In this document: positions 1 through 7,994 of the stretch, in pieces
Layout: each line of letters starts with the position of its first letter
Position numbering within the stretch: position 1 is the first letter of the stretch
Source: Pseudarthrobacter sp. GA104
GTDB lineage: Bacteria > Actinomycetota > Actinomycetes > Actinomycetales > Micrococcaceae
NCBI RefSeq assembly: GCF_009741265.1
Contig: NZ_WOWL01000001.1
Span: 3,596,001 to 3,660,000 of the forward strand
Direction of reading: 5' to 3'
Length of the DNA: 64,000 bases
Notes under the pieces: model-generated
Told to the model about the DNA's origin: nothing
The model's database searches: none
The model's input: only the letters and a program-made list of their open reading frames with translations
Translations under genes and position numbers: made by a program

Positions 1-997
1 GTTCGAACAGCTCCCGCGCACTGTCTGTCAGGACATCCTGACGCCACGTGAATGCCACCGACTTCAAGACGGCCAGGAGCGTGCTGGGCGAGGCCAGGAC
101 AACGTTCTTCGAGAGTGCGTGGTCGAGGAGGCCGGCATCGGCCATGAGGGCCGCGGCGAGAATTGACTCAGCCGGGATGAAGCAGATCACCAGTTCCGGG
201 GAGTTGCCGGGAATGTCCCAGTACTTCTTATTGCCCAGGGAATCCACGTGTGCCCGCAGCGCTTTGGCATGGGCCTGCAGCAGCGCCTGCTGGCTGCGGT
301 GGCCGTTGCTTGGGGCCGGACCGGCGGGGAAGGCGCTGGAACCACCCGCGGTGCGGACGTCCGGGCCCAGTTCCTGGGCTTCCAGGTAGGAGGACAGCGG
401 AACCTTGGCGTCGACCACCAGCTGCTTTTCACCGGGCAGCTGCACCACCAGGTCCGGCCGCACGCTGGAATCGCCCCCGGGACTGTGGACCTGTTCCACG
501 AAGTCCACGTGCCGGAGCATCCCGGACACTTCCACCACGCGCCGCAGCTGGACTTCGCCCCACTGCCCCCGCGCGCTGTTGGACCGGAGTGCGGACTCCA
601 GCGCATGGGTGGAACGGATCAGCTGTTCATCCGAGAGCCGGGCTTCCTGAAGCTGCTGGGCAAGCTGCCCGTACTGTTCCACCCGGTCACGCTCAAGCAG
701 CGCAACCTGCTGCTGAACGGCCGTCAGTTTCTCCGCCACCGGGGCAAGCGCCCGCAGCACGCTGCCGTCCTGGGACCTGGCTTCACCCAACTCCCTGTTC
801 TGTGCCGCCAAAAGGCGCCGCTCGGCGTCGGCCGCGGCAAACTGCGCACTGACCTCTGAAAGCCGGGACGATACGGCGTCGAAATCCTCCTCCAGGCCCT
901 TGGCGCTTCTCCGAAGCACAAAGAACGCAGCCGCCGCACCCGCGAAGGCGCCCAGCAGCAGCATAAACAAAGCAAGAATTAAGGCGAAAGCATCCAT
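1..997 (-). CDS. rmuC: DNA recombination protein RmuC, C-terminus cut by the window edge
   Basis: RmuC-family protein, linked in E. coli to limiting rearrangements at inverted repeats. The reverse strand reads open from an ATG at 995-997 to base 1, about 332 codons. It starts with one membrane segment at residues 4-26 (ALILALFMLLLGAFAGAAAA), then a Gln/Glu/Arg-rich coiled coil to about residue 110. The start of the RmuC nuclease-like domain follows, with RGQWGEVQLRRVVE near residue 118 and a DLVVQLPGEKQLVVDAKVPL-type core further on. This order (TM, coiled coil, PD-(D/E)XK-like domain) is the standard RmuC layout. The gene is divergent from ychF, with 115 bases between the two starts. The C-terminal end lies outside the window. 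Confidence 0.9.
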   Translation of the reverse strand, partial: MDAFALILALFMLLLGAFAGAAAAFFVLRRSAKGLEEDFDAVSSRLSEVSAQFAAADAERRLLAAQNRELGEARSQDGSVLRALAPVAEKLTAVQQQVALLERDRVEQYGQLAQQLQEARLSDEQLIRSTHALESALRSNSARGQWGEVQLRRVVEVSGMLRHVDFVEQVHSPGGDSSVRPDLVVQLPGEKQLVVDAKVPLSSYLEAQELGPDVRTAGGSSAFPAGPAPSNGHRSQQALLQAHAKALRAHVDSLGNKKYWDIPGNSPELVICFIPAESILAAALMADAGLLDHALSKNVVLASPSTLLAVLKSVAFTWRQDVLTDSARELFE

Positions 998-1098
998 GCC
1001 CTCACTGTCGCACGGGGCTGTGACATTTTGCCGAAGCGACATTTCCCCTGGCGTGCACAGGGCTCCCCGGCCGTTACTGTGCGTGGACGCCCTGCGGG

Positions 1099-1104
1099 TA
1101 GAAT
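1099..1104 (+). promoter_or_regulatory. -10 box (TAGAAT) of a probable leaderless promoter for ychF
   Basis: TAGAAT ends 8 bases before the GTG start of ychF, so transcription should begin at or next to the start codon. No Shine-Dalgarno sequence is visible in between. A TTACTG at about 1074 could be a weak -35 with a 19-base spacer. Confidence 0.5.
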
Positions 1105-1112
1105 CAATACTC

Positions 1113-2198
1113 GTGGCTCTTACTATTGGCATCGTCGGACTGCCCAACGTCGGCAAATCAACTCTCTTCAACGCACTCACCCGCAACCAGGTCCTGGCCG
1201 CGAACTACCCGTTCGCCACCATCGAACCCAACGTCGGCGTCGTGAACCTGCCCGACCCCCGCCTTCAGAAGCTGGCCGATATCTTCGGCTCGCAGCGCCT
1301 GCTGCCCGCGCCGGTGTCCTTCGTGGACATTGCCGGCATCGTCAAGGGCGCGTCCGAGGGTGAGGGCCTCGGTAACAAGTTCCTGGCCAACATCCGCGAG
1401 GCCGAAGCTATCGCCCAGGTGGTGCGCGTGTTCGATGACCCGGATGTCATCCACGTGGACGGCAAGGTGGACCCCCGTTCCGACATGGAAACCATCAACA
1501 CCGAACTGATCCTCGCCGATCTGCAGACCATCGAGAACGCCATTCCGCGGATCGAAAAGGAAGTCAAGATCAAAAAGCGGGAGGCTGCCGAGCTTGCCGC
1601 CATCAAGGCAGCCCAGGTGGTCCTGGAGCGCGGCGACACCATTTTCTCTTCGATCAAGAGCGACAAGCTGGAAATGGAACACCTCAAGGAGCTCGGCCTC
1701 CTGACGGCCAAGCCGTTCATTTACGTCTTCAACGCCGACGAAGCCATCCTGGGCAGCCCGGAAAAGCAGGAAGAACTGCGGGCCATGGTTGCCCCGGCCG
1801 ACGCCGTTTTCCTTGACGCCAAGCTCGAAGCCGACCTCGTGGAGCTCGATGAGGAAGAGGCCCGCGAAATGCTGGAGATGAACGGCCAGGACGAATCCGG
1901 CCTGGACCAGTTGGCGCGCGTCGGGTTCCACACCCTGGGATTGCAGACCTACCTCACGGCAGGCCCCAAGGAAACCCGTGCCTGGACCATCCGCCAGGGG
2001 GATACTGCACCGCAGGCAGCAGGGGTAATCCACTCCGACTTCCAGCGCGGATTCATCAAGGCCGAGGTGGTGTCCTTCAACGACCTCATCGAGGCCGGAT
2101 CCATGGCTGAGGCCAAGGCCCGCGGTAAGGTCAGGATTGAGGGCAAGGAATACGTCATGGCCGACGGCGACGTTGTGGAGTTCCGCTTCAACGTCTGA
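1113..2198 (+). CDS. ychF: Redox-regulated P-loop ATPase YchF (OLA1 family)
   Basis: Translation-associated Obg-like P-loop ATPase that acts on ribosomes. The GTG at 1113 gives 361 aa, the usual YchF length; the longer upstream reading frame has no family support. G1 GLPNVGKST lies at residues 7-15 and is followed by NYPFATIEPN. The G3 region is DIAGIVKGASEGEGLGNKFL. The G4 position reads NADE rather than NKxD, which in this family goes with ATP over GTP specificity. The C-terminal TGS-like part contains RAWTIRQGDTAPQAAGVIHS. The -10 box directly before the GTG suggests a leaderless transcript. A weak hairpin (ACGCC..GGGCGT, about 2206-2231) follows the gene. Confidence 0.96.
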   Translation: MALTIGIVGLPNVGKSTLFNALTRNQVLAANYPFATIEPNVGVVNLPDPRLQKLADIFGSQRLLPAPVSFVDIAGIVKGASEGEGLGNKFLANIREAEAIAQVVRVFDDPDVIHVDGKVDPRSDMETINTELILADLQTIENAIPRIEKEVKIKKREAAELAAIKAAQVVLERGDTIFSSIKSDKLEMEHLKELGLLTAKPFIYVFNADEAILGSPEKQEELRAMVAPADAVFLDAKLEADLVELDEEEAREMLEMNGQDESGLDQLARVGFHTLGLQTYLTAGPKETRAWTIRQGDTAPQAAGVIHSDFQRGFIKAEVVSFNDLIEAGSMAEAKARGKVRIEGKEYVMADGDVVEFRFNV

Positions 2199-2282
2199 TC
2201 CGGTGGACGCCTTATCCTGAATAAAGGGCGTGATCCTGGCGATTCCAGGAGCCCCTCCCGCAGAAGCAAACAAGGAGGCGGC

Positions 2283-4055
2283 ATGCCGGTCAGGCGTCTG
2301 ATGCAGTACATCACCGCGGCGGTAGCGGCTGCCATGGTCCTGTCGGGCTGCTCCGGCAGTCAAGGCAGCGCACCCGTGGTGGTGGGGGAGGCCAAACGCG
2401 GCGGCAGCGTCACCGTCGCTGAGGTCAACGCCTTCTCGTCCTTCAACCCGTACAGTGCGGACGGGAACACCGATATCAACTCCAAAATCGGCCACATCAC
2501 CCATTCGGGCTTCTACTACCTCGATGATGCCGCCAAGGTGGTGCGGAACGAAAAGTTTGGGCGCTTCGAGAAGGTTTCGGACCAGCCGCTCAAGGTGCGG
2601 TATACCGTCAACGAGGGCGTCACGTGGTCCGACGGCGAAGCGATCGACGCCGGCGACCTCCTTCTCAGCTGGGCCGCGGGTTCGGGGTATTTTGACGATG
2701 CCGACCCCCTGGCGGGGACGGGCACCAAATACTTTTCCACTGCCTCCGACACCAGCGGCCTCGCCGGCACCGTGCTCCCCGAAATCGGGGCGGACGGCCG
2801 GTCCATCACCCTGGAGTACACCGTGCCCTTCGCCGACTGGGAAGTGGCGTTCGACGTCGGACTGCCGGCGCACGTCGTTGCAGCCAAAGGTGGCCTCAAC
2901 GACGAAGAAGACCTGATCGACCTGATCAGGAACTCACCCCGCGGGGACGAGGAAAAGCCGGCCCTGAACGCACCGCTGAAGCAGGTCAGCGACTTCTGGA
3001 ACTCCGGATTCGACTCCAAGGGCCTTCCCGGGGATCCTGCCGTGTTCCTTTCCAGCGGCCCGTACATCGTGCGTGAGATCATCCCGGAAGTCTCCATGAA
3101 ACTCGTCCGGAACCGTGACTACGTCTGGGGGCAGGAACCATGGCTGGATGAAATCAACGTGCGCTTCACCGGCTCCGTTCCTACGGCAGTCGATGCGCTC
3201 CGGAACAGCCAGGCCGACATCATTTCCCCGCAGCCTTCCGCCGACACCGAGGAGCTCCTTGCAGGACTGGCTGGCCAGGGCATCACCATTGAACGGTACA
3301 ACCAGTCCGGCTACGACCACCTGGACCTCAACTTCTCCGGGCCTTTCCTGGACGACAACGTCCGCCGCGCGTTTCTCAAAGCGGTTCCCCGGCAGGCCAT
3401 CGTCGACGCCGTGGTGGGGGACCTGCTGCCAGACGCGAAGCCCTTGGATTCCCACGTTTTCCTGCCTGCCCAGCCCAGGTACAACGACACCGTGAAGAAC
3501 AACGGCTCGGCCGATTACGCCGAAGTCGACATCGAAGGGGCGAAGGCGCTCCTGGAGGGCGAAACCCCCACCGTCCGGATCCTGTACAACCGCGACAACC
3601 CCAACCGCGCGAAAGCGTTTGCCCTGATCCGCGACTCGGCAGCGCGGGCAGGGTTCCAGGTGGTTGACGGCGGGCAGGCAAGTGCGGACTGGGCACGGTC
3701 ACTCGGGGGCGGGGGTTACGATGCCGCGCTGCTCGGATGGATCGGCACGGGTGCAGGCGTCAGCCGTGTCCCCCAAATCTTCCGCACCGGCGCTGGCAGC
3801 AACTTCAACGGTTTCTCCGACGGCGACGCGGACAAGGCGATGGAGCAGCTTGCCGGAACAACCGATCTGGGCAAGCAGGATGAACTCCTGGCGGAGATCG
3901 ACAGGCAGATCTGGGAGAGCGCCTATGGTCTCCCGCTGTACCAGACGATTGGTACCACTGCCTTCAACGCCCGGGTTGCCGGCGTCAAGACCAGTTCAGG
4001 TCCGTTGGGCATCTGGTGGAACGTGTGGGATTGGCGGCTGGCCAACCCGTCATGA
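2283..4055 (+). CDS. Peptide-type ABC transporter substrate-binding lipoprotein (SBP family 5), first copy
   Basis: Extracytoplasmic solute receptor of the OppA/DppA (SBP_bac_5) family, 590 aa. The signal peptide ends in the lipobox VLSGC (Cys near residue 23), so it should be a diacylglyceryl-anchored lipoprotein on the outer face of the membrane. Family features include VTWSDGEAIDAGDLLLSW in the first third, a typical SGPYIV motif, and GIWWNVWDW near the C-terminus. A strong Shine-Dalgarno AAGGAGG lies 6 bases before the ATG. It precedes a second receptor and a full permease/ATPase set, so it may be an alternative receptor for the same importer. Substrate unknown: peptides are likely, but family 5 also binds nickel, sugars and opines. 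Confidence 0.88.
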   Translation: MPVRRLMQYITAAVAAAMVLSGCSGSQGSAPVVVGEAKRGGSVTVAEVNAFSSFNPYSADGNTDINSKIGHITHSGFYYLDDAAKVVRNEKFGRFEKVSDQPLKVRYTVNEGVTWSDGEAIDAGDLLLSWAAGSGYFDDADPLAGTGTKYFSTASDTSGLAGTVLPEIGADGRSITLEYTVPFADWEVAFDVGLPAHVVAAKGGLNDEEDLIDLIRNSPRGDEEKPALNAPLKQVSDFWNSGFDSKGLPGDPAVFLSSGPYIVREIIPEVSMKLVRNRDYVWGQEPWLDEINVRFTGSVPTAVDALRNSQADIISPQPSADTEELLAGLAGQGITIERYNQSGYDHLDLNFSGPFLDDNVRRAFLKAVPRQAIVDAVVGDLLPDAKPLDSHVFLPAQPRYNDTVKNNGSADYAEVDIEGAKALLEGETPTVRILYNRDNPNRAKAFALIRDSAARAGFQVVDGGQASADWARSLGGGGYDAALLGWIGTGAGVSRVPQIFRTGAGSNFNGFSDGDADKAMEQLAGTTDLGKQDELLAEIDRQIWESAYGLPLYQTIGTTAFNARVAGVKTSSGPLGIWWNVWDWRLANPS

Positions 4056-4322
4056 CGCCGGAGCGCGGGAGAGGCAGCTCCCGGTTGTCCCGATTCGCCG
4101 CCGCGGCTACCGGCGAGTAGCATGTGACGTGCACAACTTCTGTTGACCGACTAAGCGTTCAGGGCTGGCCGGTCACGGTTTGGCAACGGAGTACCAGTAT
4201 CTGGACTTCGTGCAGTTAGGCTACTCGTATATGTAGGCTGCGTCACAGCGGACAGCTGGGTCTCGCCTGCGGGGGAGCACAAGATTCCCCCTCGTTATCT
4301 CCCACAACTCATAGGAGGCGGA
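4056..4322 (+). promoter_or_regulatory. Intergenic region with the probable promoter and 5' leader of the second receptor gene
   Basis: 267 bases with no supported gene. It holds an AT-richer patch near 4217-4240 (GGCTACTCGTATATGTAGGC) that could carry a -10 element, a small hairpin GGGGGA/TCCCCC at 4271-4291, and the Shine-Dalgarno ATAGGAGGCGG immediately before the ATG at 4323. The exact start of transcription cannot be read from the sequence. Confidence 0.4.
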
Positions 4323-6008
4323 ATGCGTTTTACGCGCACTTCCAAAGCACTGGGCATAGTGGCAATAGCCGCGCTTGCCCTGACCGGCTGCGGCGCTGGA
4401 GGCGGCAGCACTGACGGAGCCAGCAACGCCGCCGGCGACCCGAACAAGGTCATCACTGCCTACAGCAACGAACCACAAAATCCGTTGCTGCCGGCGAACA
4501 CGAACGAAGTCTACGGCGGCCGCGTCGTCGAGCTTCTGTTCGAAGGCCTGCGGACCTACGACGCTGATGGCAAGCCGGTGAACGCGCTGGCAGAATCCAT
4601 CGAGTCGCCTGATGCCCAGAACTGGACCATCAAGATCAAGCAGGGCCAGAAGTTCACGAACGGTGAAGAGATCACGGCCAAGACGTTCGTGGATTCCTGG
4701 AACTTCGCGGCGAACTCGAAGAACCTGCAGAACAACGGGTTCTTCTTTGAATCCATCGCCGGCTATGAGGAAGTCTCGGCGGTTACCAAAGAGAAGTCTG
4801 CGGACGGCAAGACCACCACCACTCCCGCACCCACCGCGGAAACCATGTCCGGCCTCGAAGCCAAGGACGACTCCACCCTTACCGTCAAGCTGGCCCAGCC
4901 CGAAGCTGACTGGTCCTTGCGACTCGGCTACTCCGCCTTCTTCCCGCTTCCCTCCGCTGCGCTGGCAGACCCGAAGGCATTCGGCGAGAACCCGGTAGGC
5001 AACGGCCCGTACAAGATGGAGAAAGAAGGCGCCTGGGTTCACGACCAGTCCATCTCCCTCGTGAAGAACCCGGACTACAGCGGTCCCCGCGAGTCGAAGA
5101 ACGGTGGCGTGACGTTCAAGTTCTACACGGATCCGGGCCCCGCGTACACCGACCTGCAGTCGGACAACCTGGACGTAACCGACGTCCTCCCGTCGAATGC
5201 GCTTAAGACGTACGTTTCGGACTTCCCGGACCGCAATGCCACCAAGCCCGTTGCCACCAACTCCACCCTGAACATCCCGGGTTACAACCCGAACTTCCAG
5301 GGTGAAGCCGGCAAGCTCCGCCGCCAGGCACTCTCCTACGCCATCAACCGCGAGGAGATCGCCAAGGTTGTCTTCAACGGCACCCGCACCCCGGCCAAGG
5401 CATTCGCCCCGCCGGTCATTGACGGATTCAAGGAAGGCCTCAAGGGCAGCGAAGTCCTGAAGTTCGACGCCGCAAAGGCCAAGGACCTCTGGGCACAGGC
5501 TGACAAGATCCAGCCGTACGACAATTCCAAGCCGCTGCAGATCGCATCCAACACCGATGGCGGCAACAAGGAATGGATCGACGCCGTAGCTAACGGCTTC
5601 AAGAACAACCTGGGAATCCAGGCTGAAATCCAGCCCTTCGCCAAGTTTGCTGAGGTCCTGAACCTGCGCAAGTCCCAGTCCCTCCCGGGCCTGAGCCGCG
5701 CCGGCTGGCAGGGCGACTACCCGTCGCTCTACAACTTCCTGGGGCCGGTCTGGGCCACGGGCGCATCCTCCAACTACGAGAAGTACTCGAACCCCGAGTT
5801 CGACAAGCTGCTCAAGGAGGGCCTGGCAGCCAAGACCACGGATGAGGCCAACGCCAAGTTCAACGCGGCACAGGAGATCCTCTTCGAGGACCTTCCCGGC
5901 CTGCCGCTCTGGGACCAGGCACGGCCGATCGTGTGGAGCAACAACGTCGCCAAGGCTGAAACCGGCTGGAACGGCAGCATCCTTTACTACGGCATCACCG
6001 CAAAGTAG
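4323..6008 (+). CDS. Peptide-type ABC transporter substrate-binding lipoprotein (SBP family 5), second copy
   Basis: 561-aa OppA/DppA-like receptor. The lipobox is ALTGCGAG with the lipidated Cys at about residue 23. It opens with the family pattern VITAYSNEPQNPLLPANTNE, then the lobe motif FTNGEEITAKTFVDSWNF and NPVGNGPYKMEKEGAW. The C-terminal part has LPGLSRAGWQGDYPSLYNF and LPLWDQARPIVW, as in oligopeptide receptors of actinobacteria. An excellent Shine-Dalgarno (AGGAGGCGG) precedes the ATG. It lies directly upstream of the permeases and is separated from them by a hairpin that may set receptor mRNA above permease mRNA. It is divergent in sequence from the receptor at 2283-4055, so this is not a recent tandem duplication. 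Confidence 0.92.
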   Translation: MRFTRTSKALGIVAIAALALTGCGAGGGSTDGASNAAGDPNKVITAYSNEPQNPLLPANTNEVYGGRVVELLFEGLRTYDADGKPVNALAESIESPDAQNWTIKIKQGQKFTNGEEITAKTFVDSWNFAANSKNLQNNGFFFESIAGYEEVSAVTKEKSADGKTTTTPAPTAETMSGLEAKDDSTLTVKLAQPEADWSLRLGYSAFFPLPSAALADPKAFGENPVGNGPYKMEKEGAWVHDQSISLVKNPDYSGPRESKNGGVTFKFYTDPGPAYTDLQSDNLDVTDVLPSNALKTYVSDFPDRNATKPVATNSTLNIPGYNPNFQGEAGKLRRQALSYAINREEIAKVVFNGTRTPAKAFAPPVIDGFKEGLKGSEVLKFDAAKAKDLWAQADKIQPYDNSKPLQIASNTDGGNKEWIDAVANGFKNNLGIQAEIQPFAKFAEVLNLRKSQSLPGLSRAGWQGDYPSLYNFLGPVWATGASSNYEKYSNPEFDKLLKEGLAAKTTDEANAKFNAAQEILFEDLPGLPLWDQARPIVWSNNVAKAETGWNGSILYYGITAK

Positions 6009-6035
6009 TCCTAGAACTAACTTGTCGGTAAGCAC

Positions 6036-6065
6036 ATGGGGGTCCGGCTACCGCCGGGCCCCCAT
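6036..6065 (+). terminator. Intra-operon hairpin (attenuator or mRNA stabiliser) between receptor and permease genes
   Basis: Thirteen-base arms at 6036-6048 and 6053-6065 pair completely, with one T-G wobble (ATGGGGGTCCGGC / GCCGGGCCCCCAT), around a TACC loop. There is no T run after it, so partial read-through or 3' end protection of the receptor mRNA is more likely than full termination. Confidence 0.6.
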
Positions 6066-6090
6066 TGGCTTGCACGGCAGGAAGGCACCA

Positions 6091-6126
6091 ATGAACCTGT
6101 TTTCTTCCCAACCGGAAGGCTGGTGA
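6091..6126 (+). CDS. Possible 11-codon leader ORF ahead of the permease gene
   Basis: ATG at 6091 to TGA at 6124-6126 encodes MNLFSSQPEGW. A good ribosome site (AGGAAGG) sits 5 bases upstream of the ATG. The stop is 4 bases before the GTG of the permease gene, and the end of the mini-ORF (GGAAGG) doubles as the permease ribosome site. This fits translational coupling or a short leader. It is too short to judge by codon use and may not be translated. Confidence 0.35.
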   Translation: MNLFSSQPEGW

Positions 6127-6130
6127 TCCG

Positions 6131-7060
6131 GTGGTCCGCTTTATTCTGCGCCGACTCCTTCAAGTGATCCCCGTCTTCATCGGCACCACCCTTTTGGTCT
6201 ATTACATGGTGTTCGCCCTCCCGGGTGACCCTATCGCTGCGCTTTTCGGGGACCGTCAGCCTCCGCAGGCCGTCATCGACACGTTGCGCAGCCAGTACCA
6301 CCTTGATGAGCCGTTCTGGGTCCAGTACGGCCTGTTCCTCAAGAACCTCTTTACGTTCAACCTTGGCAACGACTTCACCGGCCAGCCCATTGCGGCAAGC
6401 CTGGCCCGCGTCTTCCCGGTCACCGCGATGCTGGCCGTTGAGGCCTTGGCCATCCAGGCGATCTTCGGCGTGGCATTCGGTGTTTTCGCAGGCCTGCGCC
6501 GCGGCGGCTGGTTCGACTCCACCGTCCTGGTGGCGTCGCTCGTGGTCATCGCCGTGCCCACATTCGTCCTGGGCTTCGTCTTCCAGCTCGTCTTCGGCGT
6601 CAAGCTCGGATGGGCGAAACCCACCGTCGGCGCCAACGCCGACTGGGGGAGCCTGCTGCTGCCCGCCATTGTCCTGGGCCTGGTGTCCTTCGCTTATGTC
6701 CTCCGCCTCACCCGCGCCTCGGTCAGCGAAAACATGAATGCCGACTACGTGCGCACTGCAACTGCCAAGGGCCTGTCGCGGCCCCGCGTGGTCCTGGCCC
6801 ATATCCTGCGCAACTCCCTGATTCCCGTGGTGACCTACCTCGGTGCCAACCTCGGCGGCCTCATGGGTGGCGCGATCGTGACGGAGGGTATCTTCAACGT
6901 GCCCGGCGTCGGCAACAAGCTCTACCAGGCGGTCCTCCGCAGCGAGGGTCCCACCATCGTTTCCATCGTCAGCGTGCTGGTGCTGGTCTTCGTAGTGGCC
7001 AACCTGCTTGTCGATCTCCTTTACGCCTGGCTTGACCCGAGGATCCGCTATGACCAGTAA
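6131..7060 (+). CDS. Peptide-type ABC transporter permease (DppB/OppB-like)
   Basis: 309-aa inner-membrane subunit. The GTG at 6131 gives the classical MVRFILRRLLQVIPVF start, with a first membrane helix at about residues 9-30. The DppB signature GDPIAALFGDRQPP follows, then five further helices. The EAA loop that docks the ATPase is NADYVRTATAKGLSRPRVV, near residue 200. The gene overlaps the next permease by 11 bases, so translation of the two is coupled. It forms the channel with the 7050-7994 product for the substrate delivered by one or both upstream lipoproteins. Confidence 0.92.
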   Translation: MVRFILRRLLQVIPVFIGTTLLVYYMVFALPGDPIAALFGDRQPPQAVIDTLRSQYHLDEPFWVQYGLFLKNLFTFNLGNDFTGQPIAASLARVFPVTAMLAVEALAIQAIFGVAFGVFAGLRRGGWFDSTVLVASLVVIAVPTFVLGFVFQLVFGVKLGWAKPTVGANADWGSLLLPAIVLGLVSFAYVLRLTRASVSENMNADYVRTATAKGLSRPRVVLAHILRNSLIPVVTYLGANLGGLMGGAIVTEGIFNVPGVGNKLYQAVLRSEGPTIVSIVSVLVLVFVVANLLVDLLYAWLDPRIRYDQ

Positions 7061-7994
7061 TAACAGCCACTTTGTGGCGCCCATCGACGAAACCCCGTTG
7101 CTGGCAACGGATGCCGTAAAGACTGACCAGGCCCCGCTCAGCCTGTGGTCCGACGCCTGGCGCAAGCTCCGCCGTCGTCCGCTGTTCATCATTTCCGCGC
7201 TGCTGATCGTGATGCTGACCGTGATAGCGCTGTTCCCCGGACTCTTTACCTCCGTGGCTCCCAACGAGGGCTGCGAACTGGCCAATTCCGAGGGCGGACC
7301 CATGGCCGGCCACCCCTTTGGTTTCACTTTCCAGGGCTGCGACGTGTACTCCCGCGTCATCCACGGGACCCAGGCCTCGCTGTCAGTGGGCCTTCTCTCC
7401 GTGCTGTGCGTCCTGGTCATCGGTGTCACCATCGGTGCCCTGGCCGGTTACTACGGCGGCTGGATCGACGCCGTGCTCGCACGCCTGGGTGACATCTTCT
7501 TCGCCCTGCCGCTGATCCTTGGCGCGCTGGTCATCACCCAGCTTCCCATGTTCCGCGAGAACAGGGGCGTCTGGACGGTGGTCTTTGTCATCTCGCTGCT
7601 GGCGTGGCCGCAGATGGCACGCATCACGCGCGGTGCCGTCATTGAGGTACGCAACGCTGACTTCGTCACTGCGGCGCGGGCCCTGGGCGTCTCCAAATTC
7701 GGGGCCCTTGTGCGGCACGTACTGCCGAACGCCCTCGCGCCGATCATCGTCCTTGCCACGCTGGAACTCGGCGTGTTCATCGTGGCAGAAGCCACGCTGT
7801 CCTTCCTGGGTATCGGCCTGCCGCAAAGCATCATGTCCTGGGGCAATGACATCGCCGGCGCCCAGGCGTCCATTCGAACCAGGCCGGAAATCATGCTGTA
7901 TCCGGCCGCGGCCCTGTCCATCACGGTCCTGAGCTTCATCATGCTGGGCGATGCTGTACGTGACGCCCTCGATCCCAAGAGCCGTCAGCGATGA
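7050..7994 (+). CDS. Peptide-type ABC transporter permease (DppC/OppC-like)
   Basis: 314 aa from the ATG at 7050, which lies inside the end of the previous gene; the longer frame starting at 7008 is only overlap. The N-terminus has a cytoplasmic stretch, then WSDAWRKLRRRPLFIISALL leading into the first membrane helix, as in OppC. The EAA loop is RNADFVTAARALGVSKFGALV (about residues 204-224), followed by HVLPNALAPIIV. The C-terminus ends in LGDAVRDALDPKSRQR, the standard DppC ending. It overlaps the ATPase gene by ATGA. Confidence 0.93.
   Translation: MTSNNSHFVAPIDETPLLATDAVKTDQAPLSLWSDAWRKLRRRPLFIISALLIVMLTVIALFPGLFTSVAPNEGCELANSEGGPMAGHPFGFTFQGCDVYSRVIHGTQASLSVGLLSVLCVLVIGVTIGALAGYYGGWIDAVLARLGDIFFALPLILGALVITQLPMFRENRGVWTVVFVISLLAWPQMARITRGAVIEVRNADFVTAARALGVSKFGALVRHVLPNALAPIIVLATLELGVFIVAEATLSFLGIGLPQSIMSWGNDIAGAQASIRTRPEIMLYPAAALSITVLSFIMLGDAVRDALDPKSRQR

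Noticed and set aside
1158..2873. Very long open frame on the minus strand opposite ychF and the first receptor gene
   Set aside because: It is antisense to two strongly supported genes and its protein is low-complexity Gly/Val/His. It is a product of high GC at the third codon position.
4221..6035. 604-residue minus-strand frame opposite the second receptor gene
   Set aside because: Mirror of a real lipoprotein gene; the translation has no recognisable domain.
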